The notes beneath the pieces were generated by a model, which had not been told where the DNA came from, ran no database searches, and was given only the letters and a program-made list of their open reading frames with translations. Shown piece after piece: positions 14,224 through 20,172 of a stretch of DNA of 21,919 bases. The translations under genes and the position numbers were made by a program. The stretch comes from a virus: the IMG/VR virus record IMGVR_UViG_3300022833_000051, positions 1 to 21,919 of that record; one strand, 5' to 3'. Numbering within the stretch: position 1 is the stretch's first letter; every line of letters starts with the position of its first letter.

Positions 14224-14634
14224 TTATGCATTTGCAGATTTTACAATCGCGCCTGTAAGAGTTATTGAACCAGAATAAGAAACGGTGCTTTCCATTTCTG
14301 CGCTTTGTTCTACTGAAGAAATATAACCTTCAGCGGTATAAATAGCATCACCAGTTGTCGAAGTTCCGAAAACACACGTTACAACGGTTCTGTTTATAAT
14401 ATAGTCAATTAATTCAATTGCGCTTGCTGCATCTGAATAATCAACAAGCCCCTCAAAAGAAATCTCGCCGCTTCTAAGTCCTGATATAACTTCAGAAAAT
14501 CCATTGCTATCTTTTGTGGTTGCATCTGGTAAATCGTGTGAAATTGTAAGAGAACATGAAGTTGTATGTCCTATTGTGTCACCTTCTACTTTCAAAAGTA
14601 AGTTGGTTCCATTAAATACTCCGGTAGTAGCCAT
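14224..14634 (-). CDS. Major tail tube protein (TP901-1 family-like)
   Basis: This 136-residue protein is likely the tail tube subunit. It begins MATTGVFNGTNLLLKVEGDT and has the family pattern of an N-terminal strand pair, then SLTISHDLPDATTKDSNGFSE (about 28-48), LRSGEISFEGLVDYSD, and a C-terminal strand run ending in a Gly-x-Ile-x-Leu-T-G stretch. This matches the phage_tail_2 / TP901-1 major tail protein type. It is followed by a terminator and the chaperone pair. The upstream spacer carries the motif TATCTTTAC at 14661-14669, about 27 nt before the ATG, which may be a late promoter box. Confidence 0.9.
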   Translation of the reverse strand: MATTGVFNGTNLLLKVEGDTIGHTTSCSLTISHDLPDATTKDSNGFSEVISGLRSGEISFEGLVDYSDAASAIELIDYIINRTVVTCVFGTSTTGDAIYTAEGYISSVEQSAEMESTVSYSGSITLTGAIVKSANA

Positions 14635-14685
14635 ATTTTTAATTTAAAGATTTATTTTTTGTAAAGATAATATATTTTTTTCTTA

Positions 14686-14745
14686 TTAATTAAAGCCTAA
14701 TGTTATAACATTTATAAAAGCGATTTTAAGGTCAGAAGTAGTCAT
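14686..14745 (-). CDS. 19-residue peptide, truncated copy of the 51-residue holin-like protein
   Basis: ATG at 14745, TAA at 14686-14688. The peptide MTTSDLKIAFINVITLGFN matches the first 19 residues of the 51-residue protein at 17654-17809 at 18 positions (Ser4 for Thr4). Of six differing codons, five are silent and one is a conservative change, a pattern expected if the peptide is translated and kept. It lies 13 bp after the LamG-like gene and before the major tail gene. It could equally be a remnant of the recombination that placed the cassette here. Confidence 0.4.
   Translation of the reverse strand: MTTSDLKIAFINVITLGFN
14688..14745. repeat. Cassette-flanking direct repeat, copy B
   Basis: It matches 17752-17809 at about 51 of 58 positions, in the same orientation, 3064 bp apart. 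It contains the perfect 14-bp palindrome AATGTTATAACATT at 14699-14712, also present in copy A. The two copies bracket the lysis and fibre cassette. Confidence 0.85.
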
Positions 14746-14758
14746 TTTTTTTATTTAT

Positions 14759-15442
14759 TTAGCAAGCAATCTCATTGTAAAGCGTTGTTACCTCGCTTGG
14801 TGATATTGCCTTATTGAAGATGCGTACTTGGTCTATTGAGCCGTTGTATGGAGCATAATTATTGCCTACTGTTCCAATAACAGTATAAGGTGTTCCAACT
14901 TTAGCTGAAGCTGGCAATGTATAACTTCCTTTAAAACTTTCATCTACATAAAGACTACCAGTGTTTGTAGATTGATTAATTATAGCAACAATATGATGCC
15001 AGTTATTATCATTAAATGTTTCTGTGGTACCAAAATTCGAGGCAGTTCCTCCATAAGAAGTACTTAAGTATAATTTTCCATCTCCACTATATTGTATAAT
15101 TAAATTGTAGTTATTAGTAAAAGTAAAAACCTCATCACTAAAAATATATCCTAATCCCGCAGAACTTTTAGCCCATAAAGAAACACTTGTATTTACTTTA
15201 GGTGTAAAAAAAGTATTTAATCCCGATAATGTAATTTTAGCACTCCCATTAAAAGACCCAGCATCTCCAAATTTACCAGTTACATAAGTTACACTTGTTG
15301 CCGTTCCGTTATAGTTTCCGCTTAAATCCGTAGCATCTCCATTTAGTCTATAAGTTGCTATACAAGAAGTATCTCCTAATATTTGTAAGGTGTCGGTAGT
15401 ACAAGCCACCCCACCAGTATTTATTAATCTTTTTCCAAACAT
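14759..15442 (-). CDS. LamG-like (concanavalin-fold) receptor-binding candidate
   Basis: This 227-residue protein has a laminin-G/concanavalin-like domain over residues 25-225: CIATYRLNGDATDLSGNYNG, SFNGSAKITL, SVSLWAKSS, NDNNWHHIVAII, GSLYVDESFKGSYTL and GSIDQVRIFNKAISPSEV, with the usual closing helix. This fold (LamGL / Laminin_G_3) typically binds sugars. In phages it is found on tail fibres and capsid decorations. It stands 3 bp after the tail-fibre-assembly-like gene, so a fibre tip is the best guess. The short N-terminus (MFGKRLINTGG) has no signal peptide, as expected of a virion protein. Confidence 0.82.
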   Translation of the reverse strand: MFGKRLINTGGVACTTDTLQILGDTSCIATYRLNGDATDLSGNYNGTATSVTYVTGKFGDAGSFNGSAKITLSGLNTFFTPKVNTSVSLWAKSSAGLGYIFSDEVFTFTNNYNLIIQYSGDGKLYLSTSYGGTASNFGTTETFNDNNWHHIVAIINQSTNTGSLYVDESFKGSYTLPASAKVGTPYTVIGTVGNNYAPYNGSIDQVRIFNKAISPSEVTTLYNEIAC

Positions 15443-15445
15443 TTA

Positions 15446-15901
15446 TTAAATATTAAAGGTTGGTAAATCATAAGTAAGAACCGCTTTCTTTGTAGTTAAA
15501 GCCTTTATCTCTGCACCTATTGTATTGCTTTGTGTTCTTAATTCTGCCCTACTATCTATTACTTCTTTTGGTGCAGCTTCTTTGCTATCCATTTGCCTAA
15601 TAACAACCCAATCTGTTCTTTGCAATTCGCCTCCTATAATAGATTTTAAATTGTCTATTTTTTGTGTTTTTAGTTCTGCTAAAGTTTGAGTAATAACCCT
15701 ATCAATAACATCGTATGTATAAACATCTCCAACTAATTTAATAGCAGACAACTCTTCTATTCTTGAATCGTAAGTAGGCGTTACAACATCCAAAAAACCA
15801 AAGCCTTCTTTAATGTTAAAATGCGTACCGTTTTCATCAGTCCAAACACTTGGTATTTTACTAAATGTTTTTATTTCTCCGTTTAAGTTTATTGCTACCA
15901 T
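15446..15901 (-). CDS. Tail fibre assembly-like protein
   Basis: I place the start at the ATG at 15901, one base after the stop of the fibre gene. An upstream in-frame ATG at 15943 would overlap that gene by 41 bp and add 14 residues of poor quality. The 151-residue product begins MVAINLNGEIKTF. Its second half has AELKTQKIDNLKSIIG, then LQRTDWVVIRQMDSKEAAP and EVIDSRAELR. The TDW...R...P...R-x-x-LR pattern is shared by tail assembly chaperone / DUF4376-like proteins encoded beside fibre genes. Here it lies between a fibre-like and a LamG-like gene. It may be a fibre chaperone or a small fibre part. Confidence 0.68.
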   Translation of the reverse strand: MVAINLNGEIKTFSKIPSVWTDENGTHFNIKEGFGFLDVVTPTYDSRIEELSAIKLVGDVYTYDVIDRVITQTLAELKTQKIDNLKSIIGGELQRTDWVVIRQMDSKEAAPKEVIDSRAELRTQSNTIGAEIKALTTKKAVLTYDLPTFNI

Positions 15902-15902
15902 A

Positions 15903-16478
15903 TTAAATAGATTTTGAGATTGAATACCAGTATTGACTTGCACCAGTTACTACTATTTGTATTAAATTAGAAACAGTACCATCGTAAACACCAGCAACCG
16001 TTGTACCAGCGGGAAGTGTTAAAGCAAAATCTCCAGTAATAACTAAATCCTTAACCATTCCAATATTAGCGTTAGTAAATGTTAAAGTAGTGTCAGCCGT
16101 TAAAGTTTTTGTAAATACTTGGGCGCTTGCAAAATCTACCTCTGTGGTTAAAGCTGCACTTGTTTTAAATTCGGTTCCTATTTTTGCGTATGTTACCGAA
16201 TCGTCGGCAACCGCCACATAAATCCACTCGGTTAAGGTTCCGTCTGAAGCTAAGACCTGCCCGGCGGTTCCTAAGTTTCCAGCACTATCTTTAATGCCGC
16301 CTAATGCTTTAAAATCGCCTTCTATTGTTATATTTCCGTTCGTGTCAAAAGCAACCCCCGAAGAATTACCTAAACCGTCGGTTAATAATTTTGGCGTTGA
16401 TGTTAAAGCGCTGTCGTCTGTTGTTTTAAGTAAGCCGTCGTAAGTACTTGAAATTGTTTTGCCCGTTAATGAAGCCAT
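15903..16478 (-). CDS. Tail fibre-like structural protein
   Basis: This 191-residue protein begins MASLTGKTISSTYDGLLKTT and carries the fibre motif GNLGTAGQVLASDGTLTEWI (about 68-87), common in phage fibre and appendage proteins just before a trimeric domain. The remainder is Thr/Ala/Val-rich beta structure (TLTADTTLTFTNANIG), closing with a short C-terminal barrel-like segment. It probably forms part of a fibre or spike with the two downstream genes. A promoter-like TATCTTTG box sits 19 nt upstream, so the fibre genes may be transcribed apart from the lysis genes. Confidence 0.75.
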   Translation of the reverse strand: MASLTGKTISSTYDGLLKTTDDSALTSTPKLLTDGLGNSSGVAFDTNGNITIEGDFKALGGIKDSAGNLGTAGQVLASDGTLTEWIYVAVADDSVTYAKIGTEFKTSAALTTEVDFASAQVFTKTLTADTTLTFTNANIGMVKDLVITGDFALTLPAGTTVAGVYDGTVSNLIQIVVTGASQYWYSISKSI

Positions 16479-16496
16479 ATTTTTATTTTTATGTTA

Positions 16497-16531
16497 CAAA
16501 GATAATAAACTAAAGACTATTTTTTTATCAA
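16497..16531 (-). promoter_or_regulatory. Candidate promoter before the fibre genes
   Basis: The minus strand has TATCTTTG (16497-16504), an exact TAnnTTTG match. A TTG lies at 16529-16531 with a 24-nt spacer, one longer than the described range. It overlaps the 3' end of the spanin gene. Confidence 0.4.
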
Positions 16532-16945
16532 AACAAAATTAAGCAAAACAGAAAATGCCGCCGTAACAATTAACCAAAGAGGCGTTTTATATCTTACAAT
16601 CTCAATAGCTTGTTTTTCGGTGCTTTTTACTATTGTGCTTTTGTATTTCTTTTCAATACTTTGCACTATGCTATCTAAGTTAATTTTAGCCGTTATAGTG
16701 TTGTTTTTGCCCTCTATTGTTATGTTACCTTGTGCGGTCACTAATCGCTGTTTAAAAGGCTTTAAAATGCCTAATGTATCGCATGGGCTTTCTATTAAAA
16801 AACTATCTCGAACCGCTTTAAAAATATAGCGGTCTTTTGTTATAATAATTGTATCGTTTTTTACAATTTCTTTTGTTTGTTTTGTGGTTTTTTTTGCCGC
16901 ACAACTGAGAAATAAAAGTAAAAATATTAAACTAAAGTATTTCAT
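16517..16945 (-). CDS. Unimolecular spanin candidate (lipoprotein plus C-terminal TM)
   Basis: This 142-residue protein has a lipoprotein signal peptide (MKYFSLIFLLLFLSC, lipidated Cys15) followed by Ala-Ala-Lys-Lys. A periplasmic part of about 100 residues is rich in beta and helical stretches (IVKNDTIIITKDRYIF, INLDSIVQSIEKKYKSTIV). One transmembrane segment lies at 121-141 (PLWLIVTAAFSVLLNFVLI), ending in Lys-Lys. An outer-membrane lipid anchor and an inner-membrane C-terminal anchor on one chain is the architecture of u-spanins such as T1 gp11, which fuse the two membranes at the last step of lysis. It overlaps the putative endolysin gene by 14 bp, in a holin-endolysin-spanin order. Confidence 0.78.
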   Translation of the reverse strand: MKYFSLIFLLLFLSCAAKKTTKQTKEIVKNDTIIITKDRYIFKAVRDSFLIESPCDTLGILKPFKQRLVTAQGNITIEGKNNTITAKINLDSIVQSIEKKYKSTIVKSTEKQAIEIVRYKTPLWLIVTAAFSVLLNFVLIKK

Positions 16946-17363
16946 TTTTTTTGGGTTTGCTTTTTATCTCTAAATTAAAGCCTTTGGGCGCCAATTTAAG
17001 CAGATTTTTAATGGTTTTAACGCTATTGGTTACGTCTTTGTATCCATCGCCATTAATATCAGTTAATTTTTCGCCTAATAATATACAACCCTTAATTTGA
17101 AAATGGTAATTTCCCGGGTGAATCAATATAAAAGTTCTATTTTTCACGTCTAAAACATGGTAATGGTTTCCGTATTGGGCGCTCTGCCTATTAACAACCT
17201 TATATTTTCCTTCTGGAATACAACTTTTTTGACTTTTATTTTTTAGCCAAGGCAACTCTAAATTCTTACAACTAAAAACTTTTTTGTCGTTATTATCAAA
17301 CAATTCAAATGATCCGGTAACTTGCAAATCTTGGAAATTTTCTCTAGTAAGTATGGCTTTCAT
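16932..17363 (-). CDS. DUF5675 protein, putative endolysin
   Basis: This 143-residue protein shows the DUF5675 pattern: LELPWLKNKSQKSCIPEGKY (about 35-54), the block QYGNHYHVLDV, then ILIHPGNYHFQIKGCILLG (about 79-97, His82 and Cys93). DUF5675 genes recur in phage lysis cassettes. The His...Gly-Cys arrangement suggests a cysteine peptidase or L,D-transpeptidase-like active site, but this is inference. It lies after two holin-like genes and overlaps the spanin gene, so it is the only endolysin candidate in the window. No signal peptide is seen, consistent with release through a holin. Confidence 0.72.
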   Translation of the reverse strand: MKAILTRENFQDLQVTGSFELFDNNDKKVFSCKNLELPWLKNKSQKSCIPEGKYKVVNRQSAQYGNHYHVLDVKNRTFILIHPGNYHFQIKGCILLGEKLTDINGDGYKDVTNSVKTIKNLLKLAPKGFNLEIKSKPKKNEIL

Positions 17364-17366
17364 TTT

Positions 17367-17476
17367 CTAAAATTTTTTATCTTTATTGTTTTTTAAATTA
17401 ATTTATATGCTTTTATTTCTTATATATACATAATTGTACTAAATAAGCTAAAATTTTTTATCTTTATTGTTTTTTA
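17367..17476. repeat. 29-bp exact direct repeat at the holin gene 3' end
   Basis: 17367-17395 and 17448-17476 are identical over 29 bp, 81 bp apart. The upstream copy encodes the end of the holin-like protein (KNNKDKKF-stop). The other fills the leader of the DUF5675 gene. The 52 bp between them (17396-17447) hold no gene. It may be the scar of a lost gene copy. Confidence 0.9.
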
Positions 17477-17657
17477 TTAATGACCTCAAACCGTCAATGA
17501 TAGTATCTGGAGCAAATAAAAAACCAATTCCTACGATTAATAGTATTGCAAATTGAAACACCTTACTATCTTCTACAATAAAAATATAAGTAATTCCAGC
17601 CCCTATAATTAAGAGGCCCAATAGCGTGGTTTTCCAACTTGCAACTAAGTTTTTCAT
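17448..17657 (-). CDS. Holin-like protein with two TM segments, 69 residues
   Basis: Two hydrophobic segments, at about 10-29 (TTLLGLLIIGAGITYIFIV) and 33-50 (VFQFAILLIVGIGFLFA), are joined by a short acidic turn. The tail is basic (LRSLIKNNKDKKF). Size and topology fit a small holin. Its ATG overlaps the TGA of the 51-residue gene upstream (ATGA at 17654-17657), and the putative endolysin and spanin follow. The holin role is inferred from topology and context; holins share no strong motifs. A 29-bp repeat spans its stop codon. Confidence 0.7.
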   Translation of the reverse strand: MKNLVASWKTTLLGLLIIGAGITYIFIVEDSKVFQFAILLIVGIGFLFAPDTIIDGLRSLIKNNKDKKF

Positions 17658-17809
17658 TTCTTATTTTTATACATTAAATACCATTTGTGGGCTGTGTAGC
17701 CAATAGCAACCGACGTTAATACTATTTTTAGCAATAAATCTATTTGCATAAAATTAAAACCTAATGTTATAACATTAATAAAAGCAATTTTTAAGTCAGT
17801 TGTAGTCAT
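17654..17809 (-). CDS. Small membrane protein, holin or antiholin candidate, 51 residues
   Basis: ATG at 17807-17809, TGA at 17654-17656 overlapping the next ATG. The N-terminus is MTTTDLKIAFINVITLGFNF. A hydrophobic segment at about 23-41 (IDLLLKIVLTSVAIGYTA) follows, then a basic tail (HKWYLMYKNKK). The amphipathic N-terminus plus one TM segment may make it a partner of the two-TM holin-like protein. A truncated copy of its first 19 codons lies at 14686-14745. The ATGA coupling with the holin-like gene and the conserved second copy both support it as a real gene. Confidence 0.7.
   Translation of the reverse strand: MTTTDLKIAFINVITLGFNFMQIDLLLKIVLTSVAIGYTAHKWYLMYKNKK
17752..17809. repeat. 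Cassette-flanking direct repeat, copy A
   Basis: This is the partner of 14688-14745 (about 51 of 58 identical, same orientation). It spans the start of the 51-residue gene and carries the palindrome AATGTTATAACATT at 17763-17776. Confidence 0.85.
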
Positions 17810-17819
17810 TTTTATAAAA

Positions 17820-18257
17820 TTAAATAGGCTGAACCTTGTTTGAAAGTTCTAATATTGCCCTATAATATGTATGGTCTTTTAAATCTTCTTCTAAATAAGT
17901 AATCCCTTCATTTTCGCTAGTGTAAACTTTAAAACCGTCGGCATTTAAATCAAAATACCCTTCGGATCGTGTTCTAACTAAAGCTAAAATAGCGCTCATT
18001 GCTAAATTACTATCCAATTCACCGCCATTGCTTCCTACAAACTTAGTAACCACCTCTATGCGGGTTAAAACTTGCATCGTTAAGCTAGTTTGGTTTTGAT
18101 CTGTTTCGTTATTAGAAACGCTGTACACTATAATATAAGGCGTAACCGCATTGCTAGGAACCCTATTGTAAATTTGTAAAGAAGAACCATTCAAAACAAT
18201 CTGCCCGGTTAATTTTGCGATAATCGCCTTTCTAACAAAATGAATACACTCTAACAT
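17820..18257 (-). CDS. Tail completion / terminator protein (DUF3168-like)
   Basis: This 145-residue protein begins MLECIHFVRKAIIAKLTGQI and has the family pattern: an N-terminal helix, VPSNAVTPYIIVYSVSNNET (about 33-52), a central strand TRIEVVTKF and a C-terminal strand close. DUF3168 proteins cap the tail tube and join the head-completion complex. It follows the gp10-like gene by TAATG coupling. In most siphoviruses the major tail gene comes next; here that is displaced by the cassette 14686-17809. Confidence 0.82.
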   Translation of the reverse strand: MLECIHFVRKAIIAKLTGQIVLNGSSLQIYNRVPSNAVTPYIIVYSVSNNETDQNQTSLTMQVLTRIEVVTKFVGSNGGELDSNLAMSAILALVRTRSEGYFDLNADGFKVYTSENEGITYLEEDLKDHTYYRAILELSNKVQPI

Positions 18258-18697
18258 TACCTTAAAAGTTTTTTAATTTTGTTTTCTATTTTTTCTAGTC
18301 CTTTTGACAATCCTATTCTTGCGCTACTAAATAAAAACGGCCTTGCTGGCAGGTTTACTGATCTTAAATCTTTGCCCCTAAACCTTTCTGCATAAGATGT
18401 TGGTATTCCCAATTCTATTAAATCGCTAAAATTTCTCTTGCCTCCGGTTCCAAACTCAACATAAGGCGCGTAAGGAGCCTTTGCTACAATCGCTAATGTT
18501 TTGCCTTTGGCTTCTACTGTAATATTTTGTTTTAAATTTCCAGTATCTACTACGACGCTTTGTTTAGCTATTCTAGCAACATCAAAGGCAATAGAAGCCA
18601 CTTCTTTAGACAATTCCTTTTCGCTAAGTATTTTTAACTTAGTAATCTTAGAATTTAATCGTGCTAAATCAGCGCTAACTATCCTGGCTCCTATCAT
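18257..18697 (-). CDS. HK97 gp10-like head-tail protein
   Basis: This 146-residue protein has the gp10 family marks: a helical N-terminal half (LNSKITKLKILSEKELSKEV), VDTGNLKQNI at 50-59, PYAPYVEFGTGGKRN at about 75-89, and LPARPFLFSSARIGLSKG near the C-terminus. It takes part in the head-tail junction. Both ends are coupled: TAATG with the head-closure gene at 18695-18699 and TAATG with the tail terminator gene at 18255-18259. Confidence 0.9.
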   Translation of the reverse strand: MIGARIVSADLARLNSKITKLKILSEKELSKEVASIAFDVARIAKQSVVVDTGNLKQNITVEAKGKTLAIVAKAPYAPYVEFGTGGKRNFSDLIELGIPTSYAERFRGKDLRSVNLPARPFLFSSARIGLSKGLEKIENKIKKLLR

Positions 18698-19023
18698 TAA
18701 TCTATTTTTGTAGCTATTAATTGAGTATAAAATGCCAAATCTGTTTCAAACTTATCATTTATGCGGTAAATTTCCGTTTGGCCCTCTAAAACAAATGTAT
18801 CGCCAAGGTTAATATTATCGGCAGTCAATTTGCGCATGGTTATTGTAACCTCGGTGCTAAGTGTTCTTTTTCCGTTTATTTGGCTTATTTCGCCGCTTAT
18901 TGGAACGAAATTACACCAATAAGTGTTTGTTGATGCTATCGTGTTGTTAAAGCCACCATAACCATCTGAAACGCTTGTGTAGGTGCTTACCGTTATCCGT
19001 ATATCTAATTTCCCGGATTGCAT
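18697..19023 (-). CDS. Head closure protein (SPP1 gp16 / phage_H_T_join type)
   Basis: This 108-residue protein matches the head-tail joining family: GKLDIRITV at the start, SVSDGYGGFNNTI (about 17-29), TYWCNFVPISGEI and LSTEVTITMRKL (about 56-67). It then ends in a beta-rich half (INLGDTFVLEGQTEIYRIND). It closes the connector after packaging. It is coupled by TAATG at both ends with its neighbours. The order connector, closure, gp10-like, terminator is the conserved siphovirus order. Confidence 0.88.
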   Translation of the reverse strand: MQSGKLDIRITVSTYTSVSDGYGGFNNTIASTNTYWCNFVPISGEISQINGKRTLSTEVTITMRKLTADNINLGDTFVLEGQTEIYRINDKFETDLAFYTQLIATKID

Positions 19024-19532
19024 TAAATAAACATCATTTTATAAGAAGTTAATAAACTTTTAACGTCTGTTTTAACCGCCGAAACAATTGTGCCGGTTAC
19101 ATAGTCGGCCCTATTGTCGTAAAGAGTGCTTACAAGCTGTAATAAGGCTTGTTTAATAAGGCCGTCATTAATTCCGGTAGTTATGTACGTTGCTTTTACT
19201 TCTAAAGCAGGGCCGCCATTTAATTGAATACTTAAATCGTCTAAACCTAATTCTTGAAAAGTAACCTCAACACCTTCAGCGGTAACACTTGAAACGCTTG
19301 TTACCGGGGCAAAAGGCAGATCAAATAAACCGGAAGATTTTGGCAAATAATAAGTTCTGTTTTTTGAAACAATATCTCGCGAAATATAGTTTTCGCAAAA
19401 GATACGAGATTGAATAATCATGTCAGCAATCAAATCATCGTCGGCAGACGTATCTATTCGAACATAGTTCTTTACGTCGGATAAACTTATTATTTCGGTT
19501 CCTATTGTGGAATTAATTTTAATCTGGCGCAT
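19023..19532 (-). CDS. Head-tail connector (gp6 / phage_QLRG family)
   Basis: This 169-residue protein begins MRQIKINSTIGTEIISLSD and shows the connector pattern VKNYVRIDTSADDDLIADMI (about 20-39), then QSRIFCENYISRDI, LPFAPVTSVSSVTAEG (about 72-87) and a C-terminal helix (IKQALLQLVSTLYDNRADYV). It forms the ring attached to the portal. The ATG at 19532 follows directly after the stop of the 70-residue gene, and its own stop overlaps the head-closure start. Confidence 0.92.
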   Translation of the reverse strand: MRQIKINSTIGTEIISLSDVKNYVRIDTSADDDLIADMIIQSRIFCENYISRDIVSKNRTYYLPKSSGLFDLPFAPVTSVSSVTAEGVEVTFQELGLDDLSIQLNGGPALEVKATYITTGINDGLIKQALLQLVSTLYDNRADYVTGTIVSAVKTDVKSLLTSYKMMFI

Positions 19533-19745
19533 TTATTTTTTTTTAGTGCTTCTGTTTTTAGGCGATTTATGTTCTTTTGTTTCAAAAGAAGCCTTTTCAT
19601 GCTTTATTGTTTGCTTTTCTTCTGGCTTTTCAGCCACTCCAACGGCTAAATAATGCTTTGCAATATCAGGATTTACCTCTACTATTGTACCTCGTATATG
19701 CGTCTGCCTTCCATCTACAACGCTTTTTAACATTAACACTTTCAT
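19533..19745 (-). CDS. Small basic protein at the head module
   Basis: This 70-residue protein has an N-terminal approx. 40-residue beta-like part (MKVLMLKSVVDGRQTHIRGT, then VEVNPDIAKHYLAVGVAE) and a tail rich in Lys, Glu and Ser (SPKNRSTKKK). Similar short proteins with a Val-x-Gly...Gly-x-x-Val pattern often stand between capsid and connector genes in siphoviruses. The role is unknown. It directly abuts the connector gene. The leader ACTAAAACAAATTGTT and the motif TATCTTTAC about 24 nt upstream, just after a terminator, suggest it opens the connector operon. Confidence 0.75.
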   Translation of the reverse strand: MKVLMLKSVVDGRQTHIRGTIVEVNPDIAKHYLAVGVAEKPEEKQTIKHEKASFETKEHKSPKNRSTKKK

Positions 19746-19776
19746 AACAATTTGTTTTAGTTATTTGTGTAAAGAT

Positions 19777-19814
19777 AAAAAAAAAGGTGCTACTAATTAA
19801 AGTAACACCTTTTT
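19777..19814 (-). terminator. Terminator hairpin 2 of a tandem pair
   Basis: The minus-strand arms AAAAAGGTGTTACT and AGTAGCACCTTTTT pair fully with one G-U pair, loop TTAATT, and the run totals nine T. The plus-strand version is also stable, so it may act in both directions. Confidence 0.85.
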
Positions 19815-19854
19815 AAACCAAAACCATTATGAAATTTAAACTTAGTAAAGATAT

Positions 19855-19891
19855 AAAAAAAAATACACCCTCAACACAAAGGTGTATTTTT
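19855..19891 (-). terminator. Terminator hairpin 1 of a tandem pair
   Basis: A perfect 11-bp stem AAAAATACACC / GGTGTATTTTT with an 11-nt loop runs into nine T on the minus strand. It begins 22 bp after the stop of the 53-residue membrane protein gene. Together with the hairpin at 19777-19814 it insulates the small-gene cluster from the connector operon. Confidence 0.85.
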
Positions 19892-19912
19892 CCATTTCAA
19901 ACACTAACTAAA

Positions 19913-20074
19913 CTATTTCTTTTTATAGTCGCTATAAACATTTAAACCCGATACGCCAACCATTAATAACATAACAATAAAAGCGTAGGTATTCCAATTA
20001 ATAAAGGTATTTACTATCCATACTGATAGCACCATTAAAAACAATATAATATTTCCAATTTTTTGTGTTTTCAT
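19913..20074 (-). CDS. Small membrane protein with two TM segments, 53 residues
   Basis: ATG at 20074, TAG at 19913-19915. There are two hydrophobic segments, at about 7-27 (GNIILFLMVLSVWIVNTFI) and 31-46 (AFIVMLLMVGVSGLNV), with a polar turn (NWNTY) and a basic tail (YSDYKKK). The start has Lys near the N-terminus. It is unrecognised by family. It is the last gene of the small cluster before tandem terminators. It could be a holin-like or superinfection-exclusion protein, which cannot be decided from sequence. Confidence 0.68.
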   Translation of the reverse strand: MKTQKIGNIILFLMVLSVWIVNTFINWNTYAFIVMLLMVGVSGLNVYSDYKKK

Positions 20075-20079
20075 AAATT

Positions 20080-20172
20080 TTATTTTTTATAAGTTACATA
20101 AATATAACAAAAAGTAAGCAATAAAATTGCAAATCCAATTCCGTAAATCATCTCAAAAGTTTCTTTTTCCAT
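20080..20172 (-). CDS. Single-TM micro-protein, 30 residues
   Basis: ATG at 20170-20172 overlaps the TAA of the 75-residue gene by one base (TAATG). TAA is at 20080-20082. The protein is MEKETFEMIYGIGFAILLLT followed by FCYIYVTYKK: an acidic N-terminus, one TM segment and a basic end. Coupling on the upstream side and the next small membrane gene 5 bp downstream support it as a translated gene. Its function is unknown. Confidence 0.58.
   Translation of the reverse strand: MEKETFEMIYGIGFAILLLTFCYIYVTYKK

Noticed and set aside
15902-15943. Upstream ATG at 15943 as the start of the fibre-assembly-like gene
   Set aside because: It would overlap the fibre gene by 41 bp and add 14 unremarkable residues; the ATG at 15901, one base after the fibre stop, fits the compact layout better.
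19829-19945. Plus-strand ORF of 38 codons (MKFKLSKDIKK...) with a good-looking leader AAACCAAAACCATT-ATG
   Set aside because: It runs through a perfect terminator hairpin, overlaps the end of the 53-residue minus-strand gene, and would be the only plus-strand gene. The leader match is notable but not enough.
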